Positions 52,368 through 63,392 are shown, numbered from the stretch's first letter. The stretch is 64,000 bases of DNA from Rhodoblastus acidophilus (GCF_025961575.1 NZ_JAOQNX010000003.1:124001-188000), one strand, 5' to 3'. The notes: generated from the letters alone by a model not told the origin. Program-made: numbers and translations.

Positions 52368-52377
52368 TAAGGTGAAC
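52363..52377 (-). promoter_or_regulatory. LexA-type box overlapping the parS-like site
   Basis: GAACATAAGGTGAAC gives GTTC-ACCTTAT-GTTC on the minus strand, an exact GTTC-N7-GTTC match. The first GAAC is shared with the parS-like site. It is about 310 bp upstream of the DUF4062-TPR start and 64 bp after the end of alr. Confidence 0.45.
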
Positions 52378-52440
52378 AAAATCTTGTGTGTTCCGCATTT
52401 TCACTTTTGAGCAAAAACCGCGCCGGCCATATTCGCGGCC

Positions 52441-53568
52441 TCACGCCTCGCCCACATAGACCCTGCGATACCGCCGCCCCAGATTCGTCAACACCTCGTA
52501 GCCGATGGTGCCGGCCCAGGCGCCGAGGTCGTCCACCGAAATGTTGTCGCCCAGAACTTCGACCCGGTCGCCGCGCTTCAGGGGGGCGGCGTCGGTGATG
52601 TCGACAATGCTGAGGTCCATCGAAATGCGACCGACCACCGGGCAATAGACCCCGCCGGCGAACACTTCCGCGCCGACGGCGCCGCACGAGGCCGAGCGGG
52701 GAAAACCGTCGGCATAGCCGAGCCCAATGGTCGCGAGACGCCGGCGCGCATGCGCCGTCCAGCGCGCATTATATCCCGCCGTTTCGCCGGCGCGGATGTC
52801 GCGCACTTGCAGGATCAACGCATCGAGCGACACCACTTTTTTCATGGGATTGTCGCTGCCCGGCGTCGGATTGCCGCCATAGAGCGCGTAGCCGGGACGG
52901 GTGAGGTCGAACACCGGGGCCTCCTCCAGGAACAGGCCCGAGGAATTGCACAGGCTGGCGCGCATCGGCGGAAAAACCGCGCAGGCGCGCTCGAAGCGTT
53001 CGATCTGCGCGCGATTGCGCGGCGCGGAATGGTCCTCGGCCGAGACGAAATGGGTCATGATCAAAGCCGGCGTGAACTGCTCGATCAAATCAAGCGCGCG
53101 CGGAAAATCCGGGGGCGTGAGGCCCAGGCGGTTCATGCCGGTGTCGATGTGCAGGGCGGCCGGGTGTTTCTGGCCGTCGGCGCGGCAAAACGCCACCCAT
53201 TCCTCCAGCTCCGGCAGCGAGCCGAGCACGGGCAGCAGGTTGTTCCGCGCAAAAAGGCTTGAGGCGCCGGGCGGCAGGCCGTTGAGCGCGAAAATCCGCG
53301 CCTCCGGCGCGACCTTGCGCAAAATTTCGGCCTCGGCGAGATGGGCGACGAAAAACGTCTTGCAGCCGGCCGCCGCCAGCTTTCTGGCCGCTGGCCCGAT
53401 CCCGATCCCATAGGCGTCGGCCTTGACCACGGCGGCGCATTCGGCGCCGCGCGCGCGCGCTTTCAGCAGCCGCCAATTGTCGGCGAGCGCGTCGAGGTCG
53501 ATGGTGAGACACGCCTGACTCTTTTCCCGGTCCTTGCAGGGATCGGCGGGAAGGGCGGGTTCAGGCAT
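52441..53568 (-). CDS. alr: Alanine racemase
   Basis: A 375-residue PLP enzyme supplying D-alanine for peptidoglycan. The PLP lysine is in CAAVVKADAYGIGI; the catalytic Tyr region is AGYNARWTA with GYADGFPR; HIDTGMNRLGL and HFVSAED are typical. The extra 20 N-terminal residues before CLTIDLDALADNW are usual. It follows dnaB by 9 bp, the conserved order. Confidence 0.96.
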   Translation of the reverse strand: MPEPALPADPCKDREKSQACLTIDLDALADNWRLLKARARGAECAAVVKADAYGIGIGPAARKLAAAGCKTFFVAHLAEAEILRKVAPEARIFALNGLPPGASSLFARNNLLPVLGSLPELEEWVAFCRADGQKHPAALHIDTGMNRLGLTPPDFPRALDLIEQFTPALIMTHFVSAEDHSAPRNRAQIERFERACAVFPPMRASLCNSSGLFLEEAPVFDLTRPGYALYGGNPTPGSDNPMKKVVSLDALILQVRDIRAGETAGYNARWTAHARRRLATIGLGYADGFPRSASCGAVGAEVFAGGVYCPVVGRISMDLSIVDITDAAPLKRGDRVEVLGDNISVDDLGAWAGTIGYEVLTNLGRRYRRVYVGEA

Positions 53569-53577
53569 TTGCTAACC

Positions 53578-55074
53578 TCACATATGCGCCGGCAGGTGGT
53601 CGTCCGTCGCCAGATCGCTGAAGCGTGTATATTCGCCTTCGAAGGCGAGTTCCACCGTTCCGGTGGGGCCGTGGCGCTGCTTGCCGATGATCACCTCCGC
53701 CTTGCCGTGGGCGCGCTCCATTTCGCTCATCCATTGCTGGAATTCCGGCGTGCCCTCGCGCGGCTGCTTGTTCTTCAGATAATATTCCTCGCGATAGACG
53801 AAGATGACCACGTCGGCGTCTTGTTCGATCGAGCCGGATTCGCGCAGGTCGGACAATTGCGGGCGCTTGTCGTCGCGCGCCTCCACCTGACGCGACAATT
53901 GCGACAGGGCGATGATGGGAACGTTCAGCTCCTTCGCCAGGGCCTTCATTCCGGTGGTGATTTCGGTCAGCTCCTGCACGCGGTTGTCGCTGCGCGATTT
54001 CGAGCCGGACAGCAGTTGCAGATAGTCGACGACCAGCAGGTCCAGGCCGCGCTGGCGTTTTAAGCGCCTTGCGCGCGCGGTGAGCTGGGCGATGGAAATG
54101 CCGCCGGTGTGGTCGATGTAGAACGGGATCGACTGCATGTCGCGGGCGGCGCCGGAAATGCGGTGGAACTCGCCCTCGGTGATATCGCCGCGCCGGATCT
54201 TGTAGCCGGGCACCTGCGCCTGCTCGGCGATGATACGGGTGGCGAGCTGTTCGCTCGACATTTCGAGAGAGAAGAAGCCGCAGATGCCGCCGTTGACCGT
54301 CGCGACCTGCCCATTGTCCTGGGTTTCGCCGCGATAAGCCTTGGCGACGTTGAAGGCGATGTTGGTGGCGAGCGCGGTCTTGCCCATGCCGGGACGGCCG
54401 GCGACAATGATCAAGTCCGAGGGCTGCAAGCCGCCCATCATGCGGTCGAGGTCGCGCATGCCGGTGGACACGCCGGACAGACCGCCCTCGCGCTCCCAGG
54501 CTTTGGCCGCCATGTCCACGGCGGCGGTGAGCGCCTCGGAGAATTTGTGGAATCCGCCTTCGTAGCGGCCGGTCTCGGCGATGGCGTAGAGTTTGCGTTC
54601 CGCCTCCTCGATTTGCGCGCGGGGCGAGGAGTCCACATCGGCCTCGTAAGCCGTGTTGACCACATCCTCGCCGATGTTGATCAGCTGTCGGCGCACGGCG
54701 AGGTCGTGGATGGCGTGGCCGTAATCGACCGCATTGATGATGGTGGTGGCTTCCGCCGCGAGACGGGCCAGATATTGCGGGGCGGTCATGGCCCCGCCGA
54801 GGTCGATCTCGCCCAAAAAGGTTTTGAGCGTGACCGGGGTGGCGAGCTTTCCGGCGCGGATCAGCTGGCCCGCGATCTCGTAGATGCGGCGGTGCAGGTC
54901 TTCGGAAAAATGCTCGGGCTTCAGAAAATCGGAAACGCGGTCGAAGGCGTCATTGTTGACCAGGATGGCGCCGAGCAGCGCCTGTTCGGCCTCGATATTG
55001 GCGGGCGGCGTGCGGAAATTTTGCTCGGAAGCCGGTACGAGAGCGCGATCATAGACTTTTTCCAGCGCCGCCAT
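53578..55074 (-). CDS. dnaB: Replicative DNA helicase DnaB
   Basis: A 498-residue hexameric helicase of the replication fork. The N-terminal domain has PPANIEAEQALLGAILVNN; the RecA-like motor has Walker A AGRPGMGKTALATNIAFNVA, the DnaB signature and Walker B LLVVDYLQLLSGS. RLSRQVEARDDKRPQLSDLRESGSIEQDAD-type C-terminal motif (as SQLSRQVEARDDKRPQLSDL) is clear. Start at 55074 with GAGGAGG upstream. No intein. Confidence 0.97.
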   Translation of the reverse strand: MAALEKVYDRALVPASEQNFRTPPANIEAEQALLGAILVNNDAFDRVSDFLKPEHFSEDLHRRIYEIAGQLIRAGKLATPVTLKTFLGEIDLGGAMTAPQYLARLAAEATTIINAVDYGHAIHDLAVRRQLINIGEDVVNTAYEADVDSSPRAQIEEAERKLYAIAETGRYEGGFHKFSEALTAAVDMAAKAWEREGGLSGVSTGMRDLDRMMGGLQPSDLIIVAGRPGMGKTALATNIAFNVAKAYRGETQDNGQVATVNGGICGFFSLEMSSEQLATRIIAEQAQVPGYKIRRGDITEGEFHRISGAARDMQSIPFYIDHTGGISIAQLTARARRLKRQRGLDLLVVDYLQLLSGSKSRSDNRVQELTEITTGMKALAKELNVPIIALSQLSRQVEARDDKRPQLSDLRESGSIEQDADVVIFVYREEYYLKNKQPREGTPEFQQWMSEMERAHGKAEVIIGKQRHGPTGTVELAFEGEYTRFSDLATDDHLPAHM

Positions 55075-55389
55075 CGGCAAAAACCTCCTCTGGCCGAGCG
55101 GTGAGGCCGCCCGGCGCGAATCGCGCAATTATAATGCTGTGAGCGCCGGCTCTGTCCGGCGGGAGGGTGTTTTCGCATGAGCGCGGCGAAAATGGAAAAT
55201 GAATCGTTATGCGCGCGCCCGCATCCCCGTCATCCACAGGCGCGCAAAATCGAGTCGGGAATCCGCTTGACCGTGTTTTCGGGGGAACGCGCCCGTGGAC
55301 TGCCCCCGCCCTTCGAGACGGCCCCTGGCGGGGCCTCCTCAGGGTGAGGGCTACAGGATTTTTCGTCTGAGGCGGCGAAGCGGCGCCGC
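55075..55389. other. dnaB-katG intergenic region (315 bp)
   Basis: Lies between the dnaB start and the end of katG. It contains the dnaB leader and a dispersed repeat at 55292-55354 (below). A dnaB promoter is expected but I see no clear boxes, and no small ORF or RNA. Confidence 0.5.
55292..55354. repeat. Dispersed CCGTGGAC/CTCAGGG repeat, copy 3
   Basis: CCCGTGGACTGCCCCCGCCC then TTCGAGACGGCCCCTGGCGG and CCTCCTCAGGGTGAGGGCTA. Nearly the same as the copy at 62639-62698 and to the interrupted copy inside the mini-element at 3108-3383, which is in the opposite orientation. Confidence 0.75.
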
Positions 55390-57618
<2,229 letters not shown>

Positions 57619-57731
57619 TCACAATGTTTGAAAGACAAAGCTCAAGTAAGTTTGTGCCGTTCAAGCAATCACGAAGTTTTGATGGGCGCATCAAGCTCGC
57701 GCTGCGGCGGCTTCGCTCCCATTTCAACGCG

Positions 57732-58460
57732 ATGGGGGCGCCAAAGGACATTGTCGATCTCGTTGGCGCGGTCACATCCGACGCCGAAGCGATCGCGGTC
57801 GCGACCGTGGTCCGCTCGGTGCGGGGCAGAGCGCCTTTCGCCGGGGCGCGCGCCGTCATCGCGGCGGACGGATTTACCGGCTGGCTGTCCGGCCCCGCCG
57901 GCCGCGATGTGTTTCGCGCCGCCAAGAAGACCCTGGAGGACGGACGACCGCTGCTGCTGCGGACGCGAACGAAAGCAGGCGCGCTGGACCTGCTGGTCGA
58001 GCCGCTGCTGCCGCGCCCGAATTTGGTGATCGCCGGCGCCGCGCTGGTCGCCGTGGCCCTCGCCGATCTGGCGCGCCGCCTGGGATTTTTCGTCACGATC
58101 TGCGCGCCCGAAAAAGACCACGCCAGCTTTGCCGAAGCCGACCGCCTCGTGGACGGTTTTGCCCCGCCCGGGGATTTGTTAGGCGATCTCTATATCGTCG
58201 CCACCCAGGGCGCAGAGGCGGCGCTGCCGGCGCTGGCGCGGCTTCCCGCTCGTTATCTGGCGGTGGTGGGGCCGCGCCGTCGCCTTGCGGCGTTGAAGAG
58301 GTCTCTGGCGCGCGACGGGGTCGTCCCGGCTGTGCTGGACACGATCCGCTCGCCCGCCGGGCTGGACATCGGCGCGGTCACGCCCGAGGAAATCGCCCTT
58401 GCGATCCTGGCCGAAATGGTCGCCATTCGGCGCAAGGGCCAGCGCATCCGCGCGAGATAG
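57732..58460 (+). CDS. XdhC/CoxI-family protein
   Basis: A 242-residue protein of the XdhC family, which inserts or sulfurates the molybdenum cofactor of xanthine dehydrogenase-type enzymes. The N-terminal part AIAVATVVRSVRGRAPFAGARAVIAADG is the first XdhC domain; a Rossmann-like second domain starts NLVIAGAALVAVALADLARRL and ends in the family signature IRSPAGLDIGAVTPEEIALAILAEMVAIRR. No molybdenum hydroxylase is in the window, so the partner is unknown. The start at 57732 fits the family; an upstream Met at 57600 would add 44 unlike residues. Confidence 0.85.
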   Translation: MGAPKDIVDLVGAVTSDAEAIAVATVVRSVRGRAPFAGARAVIAADGFTGWLSGPAGRDVFRAAKKTLEDGRPLLLRTRTKAGALDLLVEPLLPRPNLVIAGAALVAVALADLARRLGFFVTICAPEKDHASFAEADRLVDGFAPPGDLLGDLYIVATQGAEAALPALARLPARYLAVVGPRRRLAALKRSLARDGVVPAVLDTIRSPAGLDIGAVTPEEIALAILAEMVAIRRKGQRIRAR

Positions 58461-58548
58461 GCCGCCGTTCCGCCTTAATTGACTTGCGTCATGGACTTTC
58501 TTGCGCACCGCGCTAGCATGGCGCGGTCATGCCACGAGGAGGTCCGAA

Positions 58549-58806
58549 GTGCACCAACACGCCAAGAAAATCCTGCACGCCTTCTTCGCGCATCCGATCG
58601 CTCACAACATCGACTTCAAGGACGCCGAACACGCCCTGACGGCGCTGGGGGGCGAATTCGAGGCCAAGAGCGGCAACAAGGTCGAGCTGACGCTCCAAGG
58701 CAAGAAGATCACGCTGCATCGCCACCACACCTTGAGCAAGGAAGACGTGGTCCAGGTGCGCAAGTTTCTGGAGAGCTGCGGAATGACGGGCGAAGCCTTC
58801 GCCTGA
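58549..58806 (+). CDS. HicA-like small protein without a HicB partner
   Basis: An 85-residue protein starting at GTG 58549 with GAGGAGG 6 nt upstream. NIDFKDAEHALTALGGEFEA, then VELTLQGKKITLHRHHTLSK and QVRKFLESCGM follow the HicA toxin pattern of a small dsRNA-binding-like fold. The usual catalytic GSHH is absent (SGNK instead), and no hicB follows. It may be a non-toxic relative. It lies between xdhC and acyP. Confidence 0.6.
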   Translation: MHQHAKKILHAFFAHPIAHNIDFKDAEHALTALGGEFEAKSGNKVELTLQGKKITLHRHHTLSKEDVVQVRKFLESCGMTGEAFA

Positions 58807-58819
58807 GCGCACTGGCTTT

Positions 58820-58878
58820 TTGGTTTGACGCATTTTCTTCACGCGAACCGGCACCCACTTCGCTCGAAAATGCTCTAG
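58820..58878. repeat. Dispersed TTTGACGCATTTTC...GCTCTAGCG repeat
   Basis: TTTGACGCATTTTCTTCACG, then CGAACCGGCACCCACTTCGC and TCGAAAATGCTCTAG. A relative of the sequence at 28198-28262. Partly self-complementary (GCATTTTC / GAAAATGC). Confidence 0.6.
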
Positions 58879-58907
58879 CGCCGCGCTGCGCCTGAAAGGG
58901 GTTTGTC

Positions 58908-59195
58908 GTGTCGGAGACCTTGCGCGTGATTGTCGAGGGCCGCGTCCAGGGCGTCGGCTATCGCGAGTTCGTGCGCCGGGCGGCGGCGCGCAACCAGATC
59001 ACCGGCTGGGTGCGCAACCGCGCTGACGGCGCCGTGGAAGCGCTGATCAGCGGCGACGCCGAAAACGTGGCGGCTGTGCTGCTGGAGATGCGCGCGGGAC
59101 CGCCGCTCTCCGCCGTGATCGACCTGCGCACGGAGCCGGTCGATGCGGCGGAGGCGGAGACGCTGGTCGCGTTCCGCGTGCTGCGCGGCGCCTAA
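58908..59195 (+). CDS. acyP: Acylphosphatase
   Basis: A 95-residue enzyme that hydrolyses acyl phosphates. The catalytic Arg is in EGRVQGVGYREFVRRAA and the Asn in ITGWVRNRADGAVEALISG. Length and both motifs are complete. GTG start at 58908 with AAAGGGG upstream. It converges on the FAH-family gene. Confidence 0.95.
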   Translation: MSETLRVIVEGRVQGVGYREFVRRAAARNQITGWVRNRADGAVEALISGDAENVAAVLLEMRAGPPLSAVIDLRTEPVDAAEAETLVAFRVLRGA

Positions 59196-59214
59196 AACCC
59201 GCCCGCAGCCTGAA

Positions 59215-60057
59215 CTACTGCGCCCGCACGCGCTGGGTTTGCGTTCCCAGGCCTTGGACCTCGACCGTCACCACGTCGCCGGGTTTCAGATAGACCGGCG
59301 GCTTCATGCCCATGCCGACGCCGGCGGGCGTGCCGGTGATCAGCACGTCGCCGGGCATGAGGCGCAGAAAACCGCTGACATAGGAGATCAGCCGCGCCAC
59401 CGGGAAAATCATGTCGGAGGTGTGGCCGTCCTGGCGGCTCTCCCCGTTCACCGACAGTTTGACGAACAGCGCCTGCGGGTCGGGGATTTCGTCTTTCGTC
59501 ACCAGCCAGGGGCCGAGCGGGCCGAAGCTGGGCGAACTCTTGCCCTTCACCCATTGTCCGCCGCGCCGCGTCTGAAAGTCGCGCTCCGACACGTCATTGA
59601 CAGTGAGATAGCCGGCGACATGTTTCAAGGCCTCGGCTTCCCCGATCTGGTAAGCCGCGCGGCCGATCACCACGCCAAGCTCGGCCTCCCAGTCCACCGA
59701 TTCGGAGCCGCGCGGGATGATGATGTCGTCGTTCGGCCCCGACAGGCTGGAGGTCGCCTTGGTGAACAGGATGGGTTCTTCGGGGATCGCCATGCCGGAT
59801 TCGTGCGCGTGCTGGCGATAGTTCAGGCCGATGGCGTGAATCTGGCCAATGCCCGCGACGGGCGGGCCCAGCCGGGGTTGGCCTTCGACCTGCGGCAGCG
59901 AGTCGACACGCACGCCCGCGAGCCTCGCCAGCCCCTCCGGCGAGATTTGCGCCGGGCCGAGGTCCGGGATGACGCCGGAGAGATCACGGATTCGGCCGTG
60001 AGCATCCAGAAGGCCCGGCTTTTCCTCGCCGGTGGGCCCGTAACGCAGCAGTTTCAT
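59215..60057 (-). CDS. Fumarylacetoacetate hydrolase-family protein
   Basis: A 280-residue metal-dependent hydrolase or decarboxylase of the FAH/MhpD fold. AIGLNYRQHAHESG, then LFTKATSSLSGPND, WEAELGVVIGR (the metal ligands) and MPGDVLITGTPAGVGMG are characteristic. The N-terminal MKLLRYGPTGEEKPGLLDAH is the usual YisK-type lid. Substrates are often 2-hydroxyhepta-2,4-diene-dioates or acylpyruvates; no pathway genes are nearby. AAAGGAGA precedes the ATG at 60057. Confidence 0.92.
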   Translation of the reverse strand: MKLLRYGPTGEEKPGLLDAHGRIRDLSGVIPDLGPAQISPEGLARLAGVRVDSLPQVEGQPRLGPPVAGIGQIHAIGLNYRQHAHESGMAIPEEPILFTKATSSLSGPNDDIIIPRGSESVDWEAELGVVIGRAAYQIGEAEALKHVAGYLTVNDVSERDFQTRRGGQWVKGKSSPSFGPLGPWLVTKDEIPDPQALFVKLSVNGESRQDGHTSDMIFPVARLISYVSGFLRLMPGDVLITGTPAGVGMGMKPPVYLKPGDVVTVEVQGLGTQTQRVRAQ

Positions 60058-60233
60058 GCGAGTCTCCTTTCGCGCAGAATGGCGCCGGCGCCGTCCCGCG
60101 CAAGCTTTGCGCGCGCAAGCGCCCGTTGGCGCTTGGGAAAGCCGCCGGACCCCGCCATTGCGCGACCGCCGATTCACCCGCGAGTCCGGGCGCGCCATAG
60201 TGGGGTCGGGGCCAGACGATTCGGGATCGAGCC

Positions 60234-60755
60234 ATGGATGTCACGCGGCGCATGGTTCTGAAAAGTTTGGGTCTGGGCGCTGCGGCCGCCATCGTCCCTG
60301 ACGTCGCGGCGACGGCGGGCGGCATGCTGCTGCTTCGCGCCGAAAAATACCGGCTGGGCGATCTCGGCGCCGCCGATTTCGACTGGGTCGAGAGCTGCCT
60401 GATCTTTTCCGAATGGCATGTCGACGCCTCCGGCGCCGAAATTTTCATCCGCCACCGCCTGAGCGGGCTCGCCTATCTGCTGGACCGAACCGCCATGGGA
60501 CGGCAACTGATCGGAATCGCCCCGGACTCCTGTCCGGGACGTCTGGCCTGCGATCCAGATGGCGTCGTCGGCCATGCCGCCATGTGGGCGCTGCTGCGGG
60601 GGCTTGGCGTCGCCCGGGCGCGGCGCTGGCCGCGCACAAAACCGTTCGTGCTGGTCCACCAGATGTTCTCCGCCCATCCGTTCGTCGATCCGATCCTGCG
60701 TGAAGCCGGTCCGATTCCGATCCGGCTGTATCCGCTGGACGCGGCGGAGGCGTGA
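60234..60755 (+). CDS. Hypothetical protein with a Tat-like signal
   Basis: A 173-residue protein. The N-terminus MDVTRRMVLKSLGLGAAAAI contains TRRMVLK, close to the twin-arginine consensus, and a hydrophobic stretch ending in DVAATAGG. The mature part has ADFDWVESCLIFSEWHVDASGAEIF, and LVHQMFSAHPFVDPIL near the end; three Cys. No family recognised. Divergent from the FAH gene. Confidence 0.65.
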   Translation: MDVTRRMVLKSLGLGAAAAIVPDVAATAGGMLLLRAEKYRLGDLGAADFDWVESCLIFSEWHVDASGAEIFIRHRLSGLAYLLDRTAMGRQLIGIAPDSCPGRLACDPDGVVGHAAMWALLRGLGVARARRWPRTKPFVLVHQMFSAHPFVDPILREAGPIPIRLYPLDAAEA

Positions 60756-60887
60756 ACCTGCGCCCCTGCGTTAAGCGAAAGAGGCGCAGCCGCTAGACGG
60801 CGATGGATCACCTTCGCGGCGGCGCCAGAAGCGGCAAGCATGTCTATGCCGAACTGTTGCGCGGAAAAGCAGGCGATCGCGTGAGGA

Positions 60888-60917
60888 CAAAAAACGGGGC
60901 GCGACGCGCCCCGTTCG
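60888..60917 (-). terminator. Rho-independent terminator of rplI
   Basis: On the minus strand AACGGGGCGCG pairs with CGCGCCCCGTT (loop TCG-centred) and runs into TTTTTT. It lies 25 bp after the rplI stop and ends the rpsF-rplI operon. Confidence 0.9.
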
Positions 60918-60941
60918 TTCGATCCTGAGAGATCGGGAAAA

Positions 60942-61508
60942 TCAGAGTTCCACGTCGGGGCCGGCTTCCGCCAGCGCCGCGCCAACTTCCAGGCCGAGGT
61001 CGGCCAGAGTGGTCTCTTCGCGCACCACCGCCGATTCGCCCTTGGCCTGACGCTCGGCCTCTTCGGCGGAGCGGGCGACGTTCACCTCGATGGTGATGTC
61101 CACTTCCGGATGCAGGTGCACCGGCACCTTGTGCAGGCCGAGGGTCTTGATCGGCGCGTTGAGCACGATCTGCTGGCGCTCGATGGTGAAGCCGCCGGCG
61201 GTGGCGGCGTCGGCGATGTCGCGCGGGGCGACTGAGCCATAGAGATGGCCGGCTTCGCCCGCCTGGCGCAGGATCACGAACACCTGGCCGTTGAGCTTCT
61301 CGCCCACGGCGGCCGCTTCCGACTTGCGCTCGAGGTTGCGGGCTTCGAGCTGGGCGCGCTGGCCATCAAAATGCTTCTTGTTGTTTTCGGTGGCGCGCAG
61401 AGCCTTGCCGCGCGGCAGCAGGAAATTGCGGGCGTAGCCGTCGCGCACGCGCACGACTTCGCCCATCTGGCCGAGCTTGGCGACCCGTTCAAGCAGAATG
61501 ACTTCCAT
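60942..61508 (-). CDS. rplI: 50S ribosomal protein L9
   Basis: A 188-residue protein that binds 23S rRNA domain V. N-terminal motif [32 protein letters not shown] is invariant, then a long helix and the C-terminal domain. The tail (about 40 extra residues rich in Glu and Ala) is usual in alphaproteobacteria. The start overlaps no neighbour; GGAGAG lies upstream of 61508. Last gene of the operon. Confidence 0.98.
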   Translation of the reverse strand: MEVILLERVAKLGQMGEVVRVRDGYARNFLLPRGKALRATENNKKHFDGQRAQLEARNLERKSEAAAVGEKLNGQVFVILRQAGEAGHLYGSVAPRDIADAATAGGFTIERQQIVLNAPIKTLGLHKVPVHLHPEVDITIEVNVARSAEEAERQAKGESAVVREETTLADLGLEVGAALAEAGPDVEL

Positions 61509-61509
61509 T

Positions 61510-62550
61510 TTACTCTCCTGTTTTTTCGGTATTTGCGATTTTTGCGCGCGCGGCTTTGCGCGCGCGCAGGGACAGAGCGGACTCGGCGAGTCCGAACACG
61601 ACAAGGGCGACCAGCAGCGGCGGCGCGACGGCCACGCCGACCAGAGTCACGGAATAGACCGAGGCCAGAATGGCGCCGCGCTGGCTGTGGCCGCGGGTGA
61701 GCGCGTGCGCCGTGGCCAACCCTTGCAGGGCGAGGGCCACGCCGGCGCTTGCGGCGAAGGCGCCGGCGAAGACGGCGACGGACTCGCCGGCAAAGCAGAG
61801 GCCGAGGGCGACGAGGAAGGCCAGGCCGAGGCCGCGCGGCAGCACGGTCGTTTCCGGCAGCGGCGGCCAGGGGCGGCCGAGCCGGCCGGAAATGTCGATG
61901 GCGCGGGCGGCGAGCCAGAGATTGAAGGCGAGCAGCAGCGTCTGCGAGGCCGCGACCGCGCCCGGGAAGCTGAGCACGACGATCTTCTTCGCCTGGGTCA
62001 GGTCGAGATCGGGCGCGACCTTGGCGAGTTTCTTCAGGGTCGGGTCAAGCGCCGGGCCATATTCGGCGAGCGCCGCGTCAAGCGCCGCGTGAAAACCGCC
62101 TTCGCTCCAGATCAGCGCGCCCGTCAGGGTCCAGGCCGCGCAGGCGGAGACCAGCACGGCGCCGCCGAGCAGGGCGCCGGGCGACAAGTGAAAATTGAGA
62201 ACTCTTGGCGACGAATCGGGGGCGTCGTCGGGCGATTGAAGCCGATAGGTCCAGCCCGCCAGCAGGCCCAGCAAAAAGCCGGGGACGCCGAAGCCGAGGA
62301 AGAAGGCGAGTCCGAGCAGGGGTTCGCCGGCATAGGCCAGGAACAGCGCGCCGGCGCCGGCGCCGGTGAGCGCGGCGAGGGCGGAGAAGCCGATGGCGCC
62401 GATGAGAAGAGGCAGGATGCAGACATAGGCCAGCGCCATGGCGAGCCCGGTCCCCCGCGTCGAAGCGGCGAACAGCAGGGCGCTGGCGAGGCCGGCGCCG
62501 AAGCCGACCAGGCGGTCGGACCAGTCTGTCGGAGGGTTGTTGTCGTTCAT
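61510..62550 (-). CDS. DUF2232 membrane protein
   Basis: A 346-residue protein with eight or nine hydrophobic segments ([34 protein letters not shown], ...). The DUF2232 family often stands between rpsR and rplI in alphaproteobacteria, exactly as here. One base separates it from rplI. Function unknown. Confidence 0.88.
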   Translation of the reverse strand: MNDNNPPTDWSDRLVGFGAGLASALLFAASTRGTGLAMALAYVCILPLLIGAIGFSALAALTGAGAGALFLAYAGEPLLGLAFFLGFGVPGFLLGLLAGWTYRLQSPDDAPDSSPRVLNFHLSPGALLGGAVLVSACAAWTLTGALIWSEGGFHAALDAALAEYGPALDPTLKKLAKVAPDLDLTQAKKIVVLSFPGAVAASQTLLLAFNLWLAARAIDISGRLGRPWPPLPETTVLPRGLGLAFLVALGLCFAGESVAVFAGAFAASAGVALALQGLATAHALTRGHSQRGAILASVYSVTLVGVAVAPPLLVALVVFGLAESALSLRARKAARAKIANTEKTGE

Positions 62551-62638
62551 GCCTGCGCTGTCCCGGTTTGCCCGGTTAGAGGCGGGTCGAGCCCGCCCCA
62601 GCTATCAGGCGCCGGATGGTCCGGCGTCTGAATGATGT

Positions 62639-62698
62639 CGTGGACCGCCCCCGCCCTTCGAGACGGCGCTTTCAGCGCCTCCTCAGGGTGAGGGCTAC
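62639..62698. repeat. Dispersed CCGTGGAC/CTCAGGG repeat, copy 4
   Basis: CGTGGACCGCCCCCGCCCTT then CGAGACGGCGCTTTCAGCGC and CTCCTCAGGGTGAGGGCTAC, in the rpsR-DUF2232 spacer of the ribosomal operon. Same orientation as the copy at 55292-55354. It may act as an mRNA processing or attenuation structure. Confidence 0.75.
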
Positions 62699-62712
62699 TG
62701 TTGCGTCGTTGA

Positions 62713-62958
62713 TTACACGATCACGTAGGGCAGCAGGCCCAAGAATCGGGCGCGCTTGATGGCCTGGGCCAGTTCGCGCTGCTTCTTGGCGGAAACCGCG
62801 GTGATGCGCGAGGGCACGATCTTGCCGCGCTCGGAAATGTAGCGCGACAGCAGACGGGTGTCCTTGTAGTCGATCTTGGGCGCGTTCGGGCCCGAGAACG
62901 GGCAGGTCTTGCGGCGGCGGAAGAAGGGGCGGCGAGCGCCGGCGGCGGCGGTGGACAT
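62713..62958 (-). CDS. rpsR: 30S ribosomal protein S18
   Basis: An 81-residue protein that pairs with S6. [38 protein letters not shown] and [26 protein letters not shown]-like motifs (here [20 protein letters not shown]) are diagnostic. The ATG overlaps the rpsF stop by one base (TAATG). Confidence 0.98.
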   Translation of the reverse strand: MSTAAAGARRPFFRRRKTCPFSGPNAPKIDYKDTRLLSRYISERGKIVPSRITAVSAKKQRELAQAIKRARFLGLLPYVIV

Positions 62959-63392
62959 TAGAAAGCTCCTCCTTCGGCGGCGTCTTCACGGCGCGGGCGC
63001 GGCGCGCGGCCGCTGGGCAGGCGGGGGCCGCGATCCGGGCGGTCGCCGCGCTCGCGGTTCTCGTCGTCGTCACGCTTGCGCAGCATGGCGGACGGGCCGT
63101 CTTCCAGCGCCTCGACCTTGATGGTGAGGTTGCGCAGCACGTCTTCGTTGATCGACCACTGACGCTCGGCTTCGGCCAGGGCGGCCGGGGGCGCGTCGAC
63201 GTTGATCAGGGTGAAATGCGCCTTGCGGTTCTTCTTGATGCGGTAGGCCAGGGACTTGACGCCCCAATATTCGACCTTGCCGACGGTTCCGCCGAGGCTG
63301 GCGATGGTGGCCTTGAACTGCTCGTTGAGGGCCTCGACCTGTTGGGCGGTGAGGTCCTGGCGAGCAAGGTAGATGTGCTCGTAAAGAGCCAT
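62958..63392 (-). CDS. rpsF: 30S ribosomal protein S6
   Basis: A 144-residue protein. [20 protein letters not shown], then [22 protein letters not shown] and [15 protein letters not shown] are standard; the Arg/Asp-rich tail ([20 protein letters not shown]) is an alphaproteobacterial extension. The Met at 63392 has AAAGG upstream. First gene of the operon. Confidence 0.98.
   Translation of the reverse strand: MALYEHIYLARQDLTAQQVEALNEQFKATIASLGGTVGKVEYWGVKSLAYRIKKNRKAHFTLINVDAPPAALAEAERQWSINEDVLRNLTIKVEALEDGPSAMLRKRDDDENRERGDRPDRGPRLPSGRAPRPRREDAAEGGAF

Larger units (their letters stand above)
52054..52440. other. AT-richer, palindrome-laden region upstream of the DUF4062-TPR gene (387 bp)
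   Basis: Lower in GC than its surroundings. From the gene outward it holds: GACGC-TTT-GCGTC (52153-52165); the perfect 18-bp palindrome GAAATTCGCGCGAATTTC (52195-52212); TGCAACT-CAAA-AGTTGCA (52239-52256); and the parS-like and LexA-type sites at 52352-52377. Short open frames on the plus strand exist but have no ribosome-binding site. Confidence 0.65.

Noticed and set aside
52097-52375. Plus-strand frame of 92 codons in the DUF4062-TPR upstream region
   Set aside because: No ribosome-binding site, composition unlike genes here, and it runs through the palindromes and the parS-like site; more likely non-coding regulatory DNA.
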